A DNA stretch of 18,130 nt. Origin: Sulfopaludibacter sp035551455 (GTDB taxonomy: Bacteria > Acidobacteriota > Terriglobia > Bryobacterales > Bryobacteraceae). The stretch is taken from NCBI GenBank assembly GCA_035551455.1, contig DASZMZ010000361.1:1-18130 (forward strand), in the 5' to 3' direction. Made by a program: the position numbers and the translations under genes. How positions within the stretch are numbered: the first letter of the stretch is position 1; each line of letters begins with the position of its first letter. The notes under the pieces are model-generated. The model saw only the letters and a list, made by a program, of their open reading frames with translations, did not search any database and was not told where the DNA came from. This document shows positions 1-5,903 of the stretch, in pieces.

Positions 1-537
1 CTCCTCATGGCCGCCATCCAATCCACCATGCGGACTCAGTTGGGCAGCATGCACAACAACGGTTCCAAGGGATTGTCCACCGCGCAACTGGTCGGCAATT
101 TGAACAAGCAGCTATACGCCACCACGTCCCCGGAAAAGTACGCCACCTTCTACTTCGCCATGTACGACGAGCCCACCCACTCGCTCACTTACACTAATGC
201 CGGCCACCTTTCGCCCATGCTGCTGCGCGACGGCAATTACGAAATGCTGGATTCCACCGGCACAGTGGTGGGAGCCTTCCCCTTCGCCCATTACAAAGAG
301 AAGACCGTGACTCTCGAGCACGGCGACATGCTGGTAGCCTATACCGACGGCATTGTCGAACCCGAAAATGAGTACGGCGAGATGTACGGAGAAGATCGGC
401 TCAAGGATCTCGTGTCCAAGTTCGCCCACACCGACTCTTCCGAAATCATCGCGAGAACCATGGAATCCGTCATTCAATGGACCGGCTCCACGGAACTGCA
501 GGACGACATGACCATGGTGGTGGCCCGAAGAATATGA
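1..537 (+). CDS. SpoIIE/RsbU-type PP2C serine phosphatase, C-terminal part (5' end outside window)
   Basis: The last 178 residues of a PP2C-like phosphatase of the SpoIIE/RsbU class. Such enzymes dephosphorylate anti-sigma-factor antagonists or related STAS proteins in partner-switching signalling. The reading frame is open from base 1, so the real start and any sensor domains lie to the left. Visible family marks are the TFYFAMYD strand, the NAGHLSP motif, the acidic DGIVEPENEYGEMYGEDRL stretch and the terminal DDMTMVV metal-binding motif, all in the usual order. The stop overlaps the start of nnr by 4 bp (ATGA at 534-537), suggesting translational coupling. The partner anti-sigma or STAS protein is not in the window, so the target is unknown. 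Family assignment is secure; the role is inferred. Confidence 0.9.
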   Translation, partial: LLMAAIQSTMRTQLGSMHNNGSKGLSTAQLVGNLNKQLYATTSPEKYATFYFAMYDEPTHSLTYTNAGHLSPMLLRDGNYEMLDSTGTVVGAFPFAHYKEKTVTLEHGDMLVAYTDGIVEPENEYGEMYGEDRLKDLVSKFAHTDSSEIIARTMESVIQWTGSTELQDDMTMVVARRI

Positions 538-2060
538 AAGTGTTGACAGCCGCGCTGGCTCGCGAAGCCGACCGGCGCACCATCCAGGCCGGCATCCCCG
601 GCATCATCCTCATGGAGAACGCGGCCGCTCGCCTGGTGGAGTTCCTGGCCGAACGCTTCGCCCCGCTTTCCTCCCAGCGCATTGTCGTTCTGTGCGGCAA
701 GGGCAACAACGGCGGCGATGGCATGGCCGTCGCGCGTCAGTTGCACACCAGCTTTTCACCCGAAGCCCTACATGTCGTGGTGCTGGCCGGCCCCCAGGAA
801 CTGCGCGGAGAGGCGCTGGCGAATTACCAGATGCTGGCCGCCTGCGGCTGTCCCGTTCTGCGCGCGCTCCCACCGGAAGCGCAGACGGCCACGCTCGTGA
901 TCGACGCGCTCCTGGGCACCGGAATTACCGGACCCGCCCGCGGCCCCATGCTGGACGCGATTCGCGCCGTCAATTCCGGATTTCCCTTGGCCCGTGTCGT
1001 GGCCGTCGATATTCCCTCCGGCATGCCCACCGATTCGGGCGAACCCGTCGGTGAGTTCGCTCCCGCCGATTACACCGTCACCTTCACCGCCCCCAAAGTC
1101 GCTCACGTGCTGGATCCCAATTGCAATTTCGTGGGCGAGCTGATCGTGCGTCAAATCGGCACGCCGCCGCAATTCCTGGAAGAGGCCACGCTCTCCCTCA
1201 TCGATCCCTCCATGTTCCGCACCCTGATGGGGCCGCGCCCGAACGAAGGCCACAAGGGCACCTTCGGCCACGTCCTTGCCGTAGCCGGATCGCGCGGTAA
1301 AACCGGAGCCGCCGCCATGTGCGGACTGAGCGCTTTGCGCGCCGGCGCTGGTTTGGTAACGGTCGCCTCGGCGGCCAGCGCCATCGCAACCATCGCTGCG
1401 CACACGCCGGAGTTGATGACCGAACCGCTGCCCGAAACTCCACACGGCAGCATCGCCCTGAACGCCCCGCTGGACCAGTTGGCCGAGAGCAAGACAGTCG
1501 TCGCCGCCGGTCCGGGACTCGGCCGCGACCCGGCCATCGCCGAACTCGTGCGCAGTCTCAACGCCACCTGCACCCAGCCTCTGGTCCTCGATGCCGACGC
1601 CCTGGTCCCCGGTCTTTCCGCGCCTGCCGGAGCCGTTCGCATCATCACGCCGCATCCCGGCGAAATGGCCCGCCTCGCCGAGAAGACCATCTCCGAAGTA
1701 CAGCAGGACCGCGTCAACACCGCCCACAGTTTCGCCACGTTCCACCGCATGATCGTCGTCTTGAAAGGTCACCGCACCGTGATCGCTTTCCCCGACGGAC
1801 AAGTCTGGATCAATCCCACCGGCACTCCCGCCATGGGCACCGGCGGCACAGGCGATATTCTCACCGGGCTGATCGCCGGCCTCCTCGCCCAGTTCCCCAA
1901 ACAACCGGAACAGGCCGTAGCCGCCGCCGTCTACCTGCATGGGCTCGCCGGCGAATTGGGCGCCAAAGCTCTGGGCGAGAAGAGCCTCATCGCCACAGAC
2001 ATTCTCCACTACCTGCCAAAAGCCATGGAGGCGTGTGCCGACGTACCGCACCGCCACTGA
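534..2060 (+). CDS. nnr: Bifunctional NAD(P)H-hydrate repair enzyme (epimerase + ADP/ATP-dependent dehydratase)
   Basis: A 508-aa two-domain metabolite-repair enzyme. The N-terminal YjeF_N domain (about 1-215) epimerises R- and S-NAD(P)HX; the C-terminal ribokinase-like domain (about 230-500) dehydrates the S-form using ADP or ATP. Seen motifs: GKGNNGGDG at 55-63 and DIPSG at 159-163 in the epimerase; HKGTFG at 240-245, GPGLG at 326-330, ITPHPGE at 371-377 and GTGGTGDILTG at 435-445 in the dehydratase, with Asp441 as the expected catalytic residue. The frame stays open upstream to an ATG at 477, but ATG 534 is chosen: it gives the usual N-terminus (MKVLTAALAREAD) and a 4-bp overlap with the phosphatase stop. 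tsaE follows with an overlap, as in E. coli yjeF-yjeE. Cytoplasmic; apparently complete and intact. Confidence 0.96.
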   Translation: MKVLTAALAREADRRTIQAGIPGIILMENAAARLVEFLAERFAPLSSQRIVVLCGKGNNGGDGMAVARQLHTSFSPEALHVVVLAGPQELRGEALANYQMLAACGCPVLRALPPEAQTATLVIDALLGTGITGPARGPMLDAIRAVNSGFPLARVVAVDIPSGMPTDSGEPVGEFAPADYTVTFTAPKVAHVLDPNCNFVGELIVRQIGTPPQFLEEATLSLIDPSMFRTLMGPRPNEGHKGTFGHVLAVAGSRGKTGAAAMCGLSALRAGAGLVTVASAASAIATIAAHTPELMTEPLPETPHGSIALNAPLDQLAESKTVVAAGPGLGRDPAIAELVRSLNATCTQPLVLDADALVPGLSAPAGAVRIITPHPGEMARLAEKTISEVQQDRVNTAHSFATFHRMIVVLKGHRTVIAFPDGQVWINPTGTPAMGTGGTGDILTGLIAGLLAQFPKQPEQAVAAAVYLHGLAGELGAKALGEKSLIATDILHYLPKAMEACADVPHRH

Positions 2061-2457
2061 GGCGGAGACCATCGCGCTCGGTGAACAACTGGCGCAAGAA
2101 TTCCCCCCCAGCGGCGTCGTACTGCTGATCGGCAATCTCGGCGCCGGCAAGACAACCCTCGCCAAGGGAATCGCCAAAGGCCGCGGAGCCGCCGAGCCCG
2201 ACGATGTCTCCAGTCCCACATTCACCCTGATTCACGAATACGGCGGCGGACGCGTGTATCATATCGATCTGTACCGTTTGGACGAGCCCCGCCAGGTGGC
2301 CACGCTCGGGCTCGAGGAATTGTTCGATGGAGACGGACTGGTGCTGATCGAATGGGGCGAGCGCTTCCCCCAATTGATGCCGGCTCAGCGAACCGAGGTT
2401 CGCCTGCGTGCCCTCGAAAATGAAGAAAGAGAGATTGAAGTCACTACCCTGCCATGA
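2035..2457 (+). CDS. tsaE: tRNA N6-threonylcarbamoyladenosine biosynthesis ATPase TsaE
   Basis: The P-loop ATPase that works with TsaB and TsaD in making t6A37 on ANN-decoding tRNAs. About 140 aa, normal for the family. Walker A GNLGAGKTT is at 33-41, followed by the family signatures SSPTF, HIDLYRL and IEWGERF. No ATG fits: the only in-frame one (1939) would add 32 residues that are nnr read in another frame. GTG at 2035 gives MPTYRTATEAETIALG, which matches typical TsaE N-termini, so it is preferred. It overlaps nnr by 26 bp, and a GGAGG at 2027-2031 is only 3 nt from this GTG, too close for an ideal ribosome site, so the exact start is less certain than the function. The stop overlaps the next ATG by 4 bp (2454-2457). 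Confidence 0.93.
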   Translation: MPTYRTATEAETIALGEQLAQEFPPSGVVLLIGNLGAGKTTLAKGIAKGRGAAEPDDVSSPTFTLIHEYGGGRVYHIDLYRLDEPRQVATLGLEELFDGDGLVLIEWGERFPQLMPAQRTEVRLRALENEEREIEVTTLP

Positions 2458-3236
2458 GTAAACAACCCTGGGCCCTGATCTTGGGCGCGAGCAGCGGCTT
2501 CGGCGAAGCCACGGCGCTGGAACTCGCCCGCGCCGGTATGAACATTTTCGGCGTTCACTTGGACCGCCGCGAAAAGGCCGCGCACGCCGCCGAGATCCAA
2601 TCCAAAATTCAGGCCATGGGCCGCGACGTTCAGTTCTTCAACGTCAACGCCGCCGATGACGGCCGCCGCAAAGAATGCGTCGAACAGATGACCGCGCGCA
2701 TGGGTCAGGATGGCACCCTGCGAGTCCTGCTGCACTCCCTCGCCTTCGGCGCTCTCAAACCCTTGGCCGGCGCCCAGGAAGTGGCGGCGCGCCACCAGAT
2801 CGAACTCACCGCCGACGTGATGGGCCACTCCCTGATCTACTGGGTGCAGGAATGCCTCTGGGCCGGAATGCTGGATAAGGGCGCGCGCATCTTCGCCATG
2901 ACCAGTAGCGGCGGCACCAAAGCCATTCCCAACTACGGACCCGTGAGCGCCGCCAAAGCCATCTTGGAATCCCACATCCGGCAACTGGCGCTCGAACTGG
3001 CGCCCGCCGGCATCACGGCCAACGCCATTCTGGCCGGCGTCACCGATAGCCCCGCGCTGCGCCAGATTCCCAATTTCGAAAAGCTGATGGAGATCGCCAA
3101 ACTGCGCAATCCTCACAAGCGTCTCACCACTCCCGAGGACGTCGCCCGCTGCATCGCCGCGCTCTGCCACCCCGCCACCTATTGGCTCACCGGCAACACC
3201 CTCCAGGTGGATGGCGGCGAGAACATCGTAGGATGA
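2454..3236 (+). CDS. FabL-like enoyl-ACP reductase (SDR superfamily)
   Basis: A 260-aa short-chain dehydrogenase, probably an NAD(P)H-dependent enoyl-acyl-carrier-protein reductase for the last step of fatty acid elongation. The nucleotide loop is GASSGFG at 11-17, the ordinary SDR form. The active site is Tyr161-x6-Lys168 (NYGPVSAAK), the spacing of FabI and FabL, not the Tyr-x3-Lys of most SDRs. AIPNY before the tyrosine resembles FabI. The tail, with a PNFEKLMEIAK segment, a PHKRLTTPEDV segment and a closing VDGG, resembles Bacillus FabL. The combination of a normal Rossmann loop with Tyr-x6-Lys points to the FabL group. The start overlaps the tsaE stop (ATGA), so it is co-translated with tsaE. 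No other fatty-acid genes are nearby. An SDR with another substrate remains possible. Confidence 0.8.
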   Translation: MSKQPWALILGASSGFGEATALELARAGMNIFGVHLDRREKAAHAAEIQSKIQAMGRDVQFFNVNAADDGRRKECVEQMTARMGQDGTLRVLLHSLAFGALKPLAGAQEVAARHQIELTADVMGHSLIYWVQECLWAGMLDKGARIFAMTSSGGTKAIPNYGPVSAAKAILESHIRQLALELAPAGITANAILAGVTDSPALRQIPNFEKLMEIAKLRNPHKRLTTPEDVARCIAALCHPATYWLTGNTLQVDGGENIVG

Positions 3237-3240
3237 TTGC

Positions 3241-3762
3241 ATGGAAGAAGAAGAAAAAGAACTGCCGTGCCTGGAAATGCTGGACGCCACACCCGACCTG
3301 CTGCGCGGTCTGATGTGCGATCTCAGCCACGAAGACGCCTGCTGGAAGCCGGCCCCCGACCGTTTCTCCGTCGCCGAGGTGCTGGCCCACCTCTCGCATA
3401 GCGAGGGCCATTGCTACCGCGCGCGCCTCGACCGTTTCCTGAATGAGGATCGCCCCGAGTTTGAGCCGGACGACGCGCAAATGTTTCTCGACCTCTATCG
3501 CGACGCCGACCCCGAAGACGCCTTCGACCATTTCGAAGAGCAGCGCGAAAATAACGTGGAGTTCCTCCGTTCTCTCCCGGAAAGCGACGGCCAGCGCGTG
3601 GCCCTCCACAAGTCTGCCGGCGAGATCACACTCAATCAAATGCTGCACGAGTGGGCCATGCACGATCTGGGACATGTCCAACAGGTAGCGGAAATCGTGC
3701 GCGCGCGAAAATATCTGGCGGGCGCAGGTCCGCTGGCCAAGGGATACAACTTAAAGCCATGA
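3241..3762 (+). CDS. DinB-family protein (four-helix-bundle, putative metal-dependent)
   Basis: A 173-aa cytoplasmic protein of the DinB/YfiT-like fold, a four-helix bundle that often holds a divalent metal with three histidines. Seen marks: the helix-1 region with the WKPAPDRFSVAEVLAHLSH segment (His50 and His53) typical of the family, and the C-terminal HDLGHVQQV motif (His141, His145). These supply the expected metal ligands. Family members include thiol-dependent transferases and DNA-damage-inducible proteins, but most have no assigned reaction; none can be assigned here. AGGA at about 3230-3233, 7 nt before the ATG, is a good ribosome site. The gene starts 4 nt after the enoyl reductase stop and overlaps the next gene by 4 bp, so it belongs to the same transcription unit. 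Confidence 0.87.
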   Translation: MEEEEKELPCLEMLDATPDLLRGLMCDLSHEDACWKPAPDRFSVAEVLAHLSHSEGHCYRARLDRFLNEDRPEFEPDDAQMFLDLYRDADPEDAFDHFEEQRENNVEFLRSLPESDGQRVALHKSAGEITLNQMLHEWAMHDLGHVQQVAEIVRARKYLAGAGPLAKGYNLKP

Positions 3763-4616
3763 AGAAATCGATCCTGTCGTTACTGGGTTTCGCCGCGGTC
3801 GTGCTCGCGCAGACCACCCCGCCGCCCGTGGTGATTCCGCAACCGGTCGCCGTGCCGCCAACGTTCATTCAGATGACCGACCCGCAGTTCGGAATGTTTA
3901 CGGGGAATAAGGGCTTCGAGCACGAGACCGCCAACTTCGAGTTCGCCATCGCCACCGCCAACCGTCTCAAGCCGGCCTTCGTGGTGGTCACCGGCGACCT
4001 GATCAACTCAGCCGGCGACGACGCGCAAACGGCCGAATACAATCGCATCTCGGCAAAACTGAATCCCGCCATCAAACTCTACAACGTCGCGGGCAACCAT
4101 GACGTGGGCAACGAGCCGACCAAGGAAACCTTGGCGCGCTATCGCGAGCGCTTTGGCCCGGACTACTATACCTTCCGCTCCGGCCAGATGGAGGGCATCG
4201 TCCTCAATTCCAACCTTGAAAAGGGCGTGCAGAATGTGCCCGATGAGGCCGCCAAAATGGAGGCCTGGTTCAAAACCCAGTTGGCCGAAGCCCAGCGCTC
4301 CGGCGTCAAACAGATCATTGTCTTCCAGCACATCCCCTTCTTCCTGAAGACTGCCGATGAACCCGACCAGTATTTCAACATCCCCAAGGAGACCCGCACC
4401 CACTACCTCGCCATCCTCCATCAGTACGGCGTCAAGCAGGTCTTCGCCGGCCACCTCCACCACAACTCGGAGGGCAAGGACGGCGACCTGGAAATGTACA
4501 CGACCGGTCCCGTCGGTATGCCCCTCGATGGAGGCAAATCCGGAATGCGCCTCGTCATCGTAAAAGACGGCGCAGTGACCCAGAAATACTACGACTTCGG
4601 CGAACTCCCCCAGTAA
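3759..4616 (+). CDS. Exported calcineurin-like metallophosphoesterase (CPPED1-like)
   Basis: A 285-aa phosphoesterase with an N-terminal signal peptide (MKKSILSLLGFAAVVLA, cleavage near residue 17) followed by a proline-rich linker (20-35), so it acts outside the cytoplasm. The five metallophosphoesterase blocks are present: DPQFG at 41-45 (Asp-x-Gln instead of Asp-x-His, as in CPPED1-type proteins), GDLIN at 79-83, GNHD at 112-115, QHIPFF with His191, and GHLHH at 231-235. These build the two-metal site. The frame extends upstream to 3651, but ATG 3759 is chosen because it yields the signal peptide and an ATGA overlap with the dinB stop. The substrate is unknown. It is the last gene of this operon; a hairpin follows at 4676-4694. 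Confidence 0.92.
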   Translation: MKKSILSLLGFAAVVLAQTTPPPVVIPQPVAVPPTFIQMTDPQFGMFTGNKGFEHETANFEFAIATANRLKPAFVVVTGDLINSAGDDAQTAEYNRISAKLNPAIKLYNVAGNHDVGNEPTKETLARYRERFGPDYYTFRSGQMEGIVLNSNLEKGVQNVPDEAAKMEAWFKTQLAEAQRSGVKQIIVFQHIPFFLKTADEPDQYFNIPKETRTHYLAILHQYGVKQVFAGHLHHNSEGKDGDLEMYTTGPVGMPLDGGKSGMRLVIVKDGAVTQKYYDFGELPQ

Positions 4617-4675
4617 CCGACGCCGCCCTCCTGAAGTCCGAGTAGAATAGACGATCGCCTTGCGTCGTCTGTTTC

Positions 4676-4694
4676 AGGCGAGCAGAGCTCGCCT
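4676..4694 (+). terminator. Perfect 8-bp hairpin after the metallophosphoesterase operon (candidate terminator)
   Basis: AGGCGAGC (4676-4683), loop AGA, GCTCGCCT (4687-4694) form a perfect GC-rich stem 60 bp after the metallophosphoesterase stop. There is no clean T-run after it, only a weak ATTTCT at 4701-4706, so it may be a terminator of low U content, an mRNA 3'-end stabiliser, or part of a dispersed palindromic repeat. Confidence 0.45.
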
Positions 4695-4725
4695 CTGCAG
4701 ATTTCTGCCCCGGGCTGTTAGGCCC

Positions 4726-4745
4726 TTATCGGCGTTTATCGGCGT
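4726..4745. repeat. Tandem 10-bp repeat (TTATCGGCGT x2)
   Basis: TTATCGGCGT occurs twice back to back, followed by GAATCCGTGGCC. On the other strand it reads as a CCACGGATTCACGCCGATAA-type string. That string resembles the low-complexity intergenic repeats recalled from many environmental bacterial genomes, including Acidobacteriota; that link is from memory and not tested here. Confidence 0.6.
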
Positions 4746-4830
4746 GAATCCGTGGCCCCTCTTTTTGGCCCTCGCAACCCGAACAAACCAAAGAGAAAAC
4801 TCAACAATTGGGTTCGTTCCTCAACTCGGC

Positions 4831-4846
4831 GCCTCGGTGCCTCGGC
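4831..4846. repeat. Tandem 8-bp repeat (GCCTCGGT / GCCTCGGC)
   Basis: Two near-identical 8-mers in tandem, followed by GGTTAAAAAC. This is the same style of degenerate intergenic repeat as the element at 4726-4745, about 85 bp downstream of it. Confidence 0.5.
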
Positions 4847-4888
4847 GGTTAAAAACTTCCCTCAACATTGGCCGAGCACCCCCAACTG

Positions 4889-4917
4889 TTTCAAAAAAGT
4901 GAACGATTGGCTATAAT
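4889..4917 (+). promoter_or_regulatory. Candidate sigma-70 promoter for the lysR gene
   Basis: A perfect TATAAT -10 box at 4912-4917 lies 22 bp before the TTG start. With 17-bp spacing the -35 position (4889-4894) reads TTTCAA, a weak match. AGGGG at 4926-4930 then supplies a ribosome site 9 nt before the start. The weak -35 would fit activator dependence, which is common for regulators. Confidence 0.55.
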
Positions 4918-4939
4918 CCCTCGACAGGGGTGATTTGCT

Positions 4940-5863
4940 TTGGAGCTAGCGCACTCGCGTTCTCTTATCGCCATCGGAGAGTTAGGCAGTTTCAGCAAAG
5001 CGGCGGAGCGCCTGCATTTGTCTCCCCCCGCAGTCTTCGCGCAGGTCCATCAACTCGAAACCGAGGTGGGGGAAAAGCTGTACGAACGCGCCGGCCGCAA
5101 ACTCGTCCTGACTCCCGCTGGCCGCCTGATGATCGATTATTGCCGCCGCCTGATCATGGTCCACGACGAAGCCATGGGTGCGGTCCGGGAACTGAGCGGC
5201 ATCCAGCGCGGGTCGCTATACCTGGGCTGCGGTCCGCACATCAGCGTCTCCATTGTGCCCCACCTCTTGCGCGCCTACCTGGCGCATTACCCCAATGTGG
5301 AGCTCCGTTTGATCACCGGCAACGACCAGTCCCTCTTTGAGGACCTGTACGCCGGCAAGGTCGACCTGCTGCTCATGAATCTGCCCGTGGACGATGCCGA
5401 ACTCGTGCAGGATCCGCTGTGGCGCTACGAAATGGTGTTTGTGATGTCGCCGAACGATCCGGCGGCCAATCTGGAAAGCGTGCCTGCCGCCGAACTCTCG
5501 CAGCGCCCGTTCATCCTCTATCAGCGCAGCGTCGTGATTGAGGCCGCGATCCGCGAATTCTGCGTCTCCACCGGCTTCGAACCCCGTGTGGTGATGCAGA
5601 ACGATCAGGCCGATTCCATCAAGGAACTGGTGAAGATGGGACTCGGCATCTCTCTGCTGCCGCTCTGGAGCGTGTCCGAAGACGTCAAGCGCGGGAGCCT
5701 CAAAGTGCTCCGCCTCGAGAATCGCCATCTCTTCACCGTGACCGGCCTCATTCATCGCAAGACGGCCCACCTCCCCAACGCGCTCAAGGCATTCTTGACC
5801 ATCGCCCACCAGTGGGATTCCTGGCTCCCCGGAGCCCACGACGTTCAGGCCATCGGCAAATAG
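4940..5863 (+). CDS. LysR-family transcriptional regulator
   Basis: A 307-aa LysR-type regulator. The N-terminal winged helix-turn-helix spans about 5-63, with the helix-turn-helix near 17-36 (SFSKAAERLHLSPPAVFAQV) and the following LETEVGEKLYERAGRKLVLT wing. Residues about 90-295 form the periplasmic-binding-protein-like effector domain. The start is TTG at 4940: it gives the usual MEL opening, has AGGGG at 4926-4930 upstream, and no ATG is available before the helix-turn-helix. It has its own TATAAT promoter and is separated from the mannosidase by 40 bp on the same strand. LysR regulators often control a divergent neighbour, but there is no divergent gene here, so its target may be itself, the downstream sugar operon, or a distant locus. 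Ligand unknown. Confidence 0.93.
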   Translation: MELAHSRSLIAIGELGSFSKAAERLHLSPPAVFAQVHQLETEVGEKLYERAGRKLVLTPAGRLMIDYCRRLIMVHDEAMGAVRELSGIQRGSLYLGCGPHISVSIVPHLLRAYLAHYPNVELRLITGNDQSLFEDLYAGKVDLLLMNLPVDDAELVQDPLWRYEMVFVMSPNDPAANLESVPAAELSQRPFILYQRSVVIEAAIREFCVSTGFEPRVVMQNDQADSIKELVKMGLGISLLPLWSVSEDVKRGSLKVLRLENRHLFTVTGLIHRKTAHLPNALKAFLTIAHQWDSWLPGAHDVQAIGK

Positions 5864-5886
5864 CGGCCACCCGACCACCGCCGTTG

Positions 5887-5900
5887 TGGTAGCGTTACCA
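5887..5900. promoter_or_regulatory. Candidate LacI-family operator upstream of the mannosidase operon
   Basis: TGGTAGCGTTACCA is an interrupted palindrome: perfect TGGTA/TACCA half-sites around a centre containing CpG (5893-5894), the classic LacI/GalR-family operator layout in which hinge-helix leucines insert at the central CpG. A LacI-family regulator with an LARSL hinge is the second gene of the same operon. The site ends 3 bp before the ATG at 5904, so a bound repressor would block initiation or early elongation, and the sequence also occupies the ribosome-site position. Confidence 0.72.
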
Positions 5901-5903
5901 TAT

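Larger units (their letters stand above)
4617..4939. other. Gene-free spacer with hairpin, short tandem repeats and lysR promoter
   Basis: A 323-bp spacer with no credible coding sequence. An 80-codon open frame at 4660-4902 has no family resemblance and runs through the repeat motifs. The spacer holds a perfect 8-bp inverted repeat (4676-4694), a tandem 10-bp repeat (4726-4745), a tandem GCCTCGGT/GCCTCGGC pair (4831-4846) and a TATAAT box (4912-4917). The middle section is less GC-rich and repetitive in style, unlike the flanking coding DNA. Confidence 0.7.

Noticed and set aside
768..2225. A 485-codon minus-strand open frame opposite nnr and tsaE
   Set aside because: Shadow of nnr and tsaE codon bias; no motifs or ribosome site.
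3651..3758. Upstream extension of the metallophosphoesterase frame to ATG 3651
   Set aside because: It would overlap the DinB gene by over 100 bp and place 36 non-hydrophobic residues before a clean signal peptide.
4660..4902. Possible small protein of 80 aa in the spacer
   Set aside because: It covers the hairpin and both tandem repeats, has no family resemblance and no convincing ribosome site.
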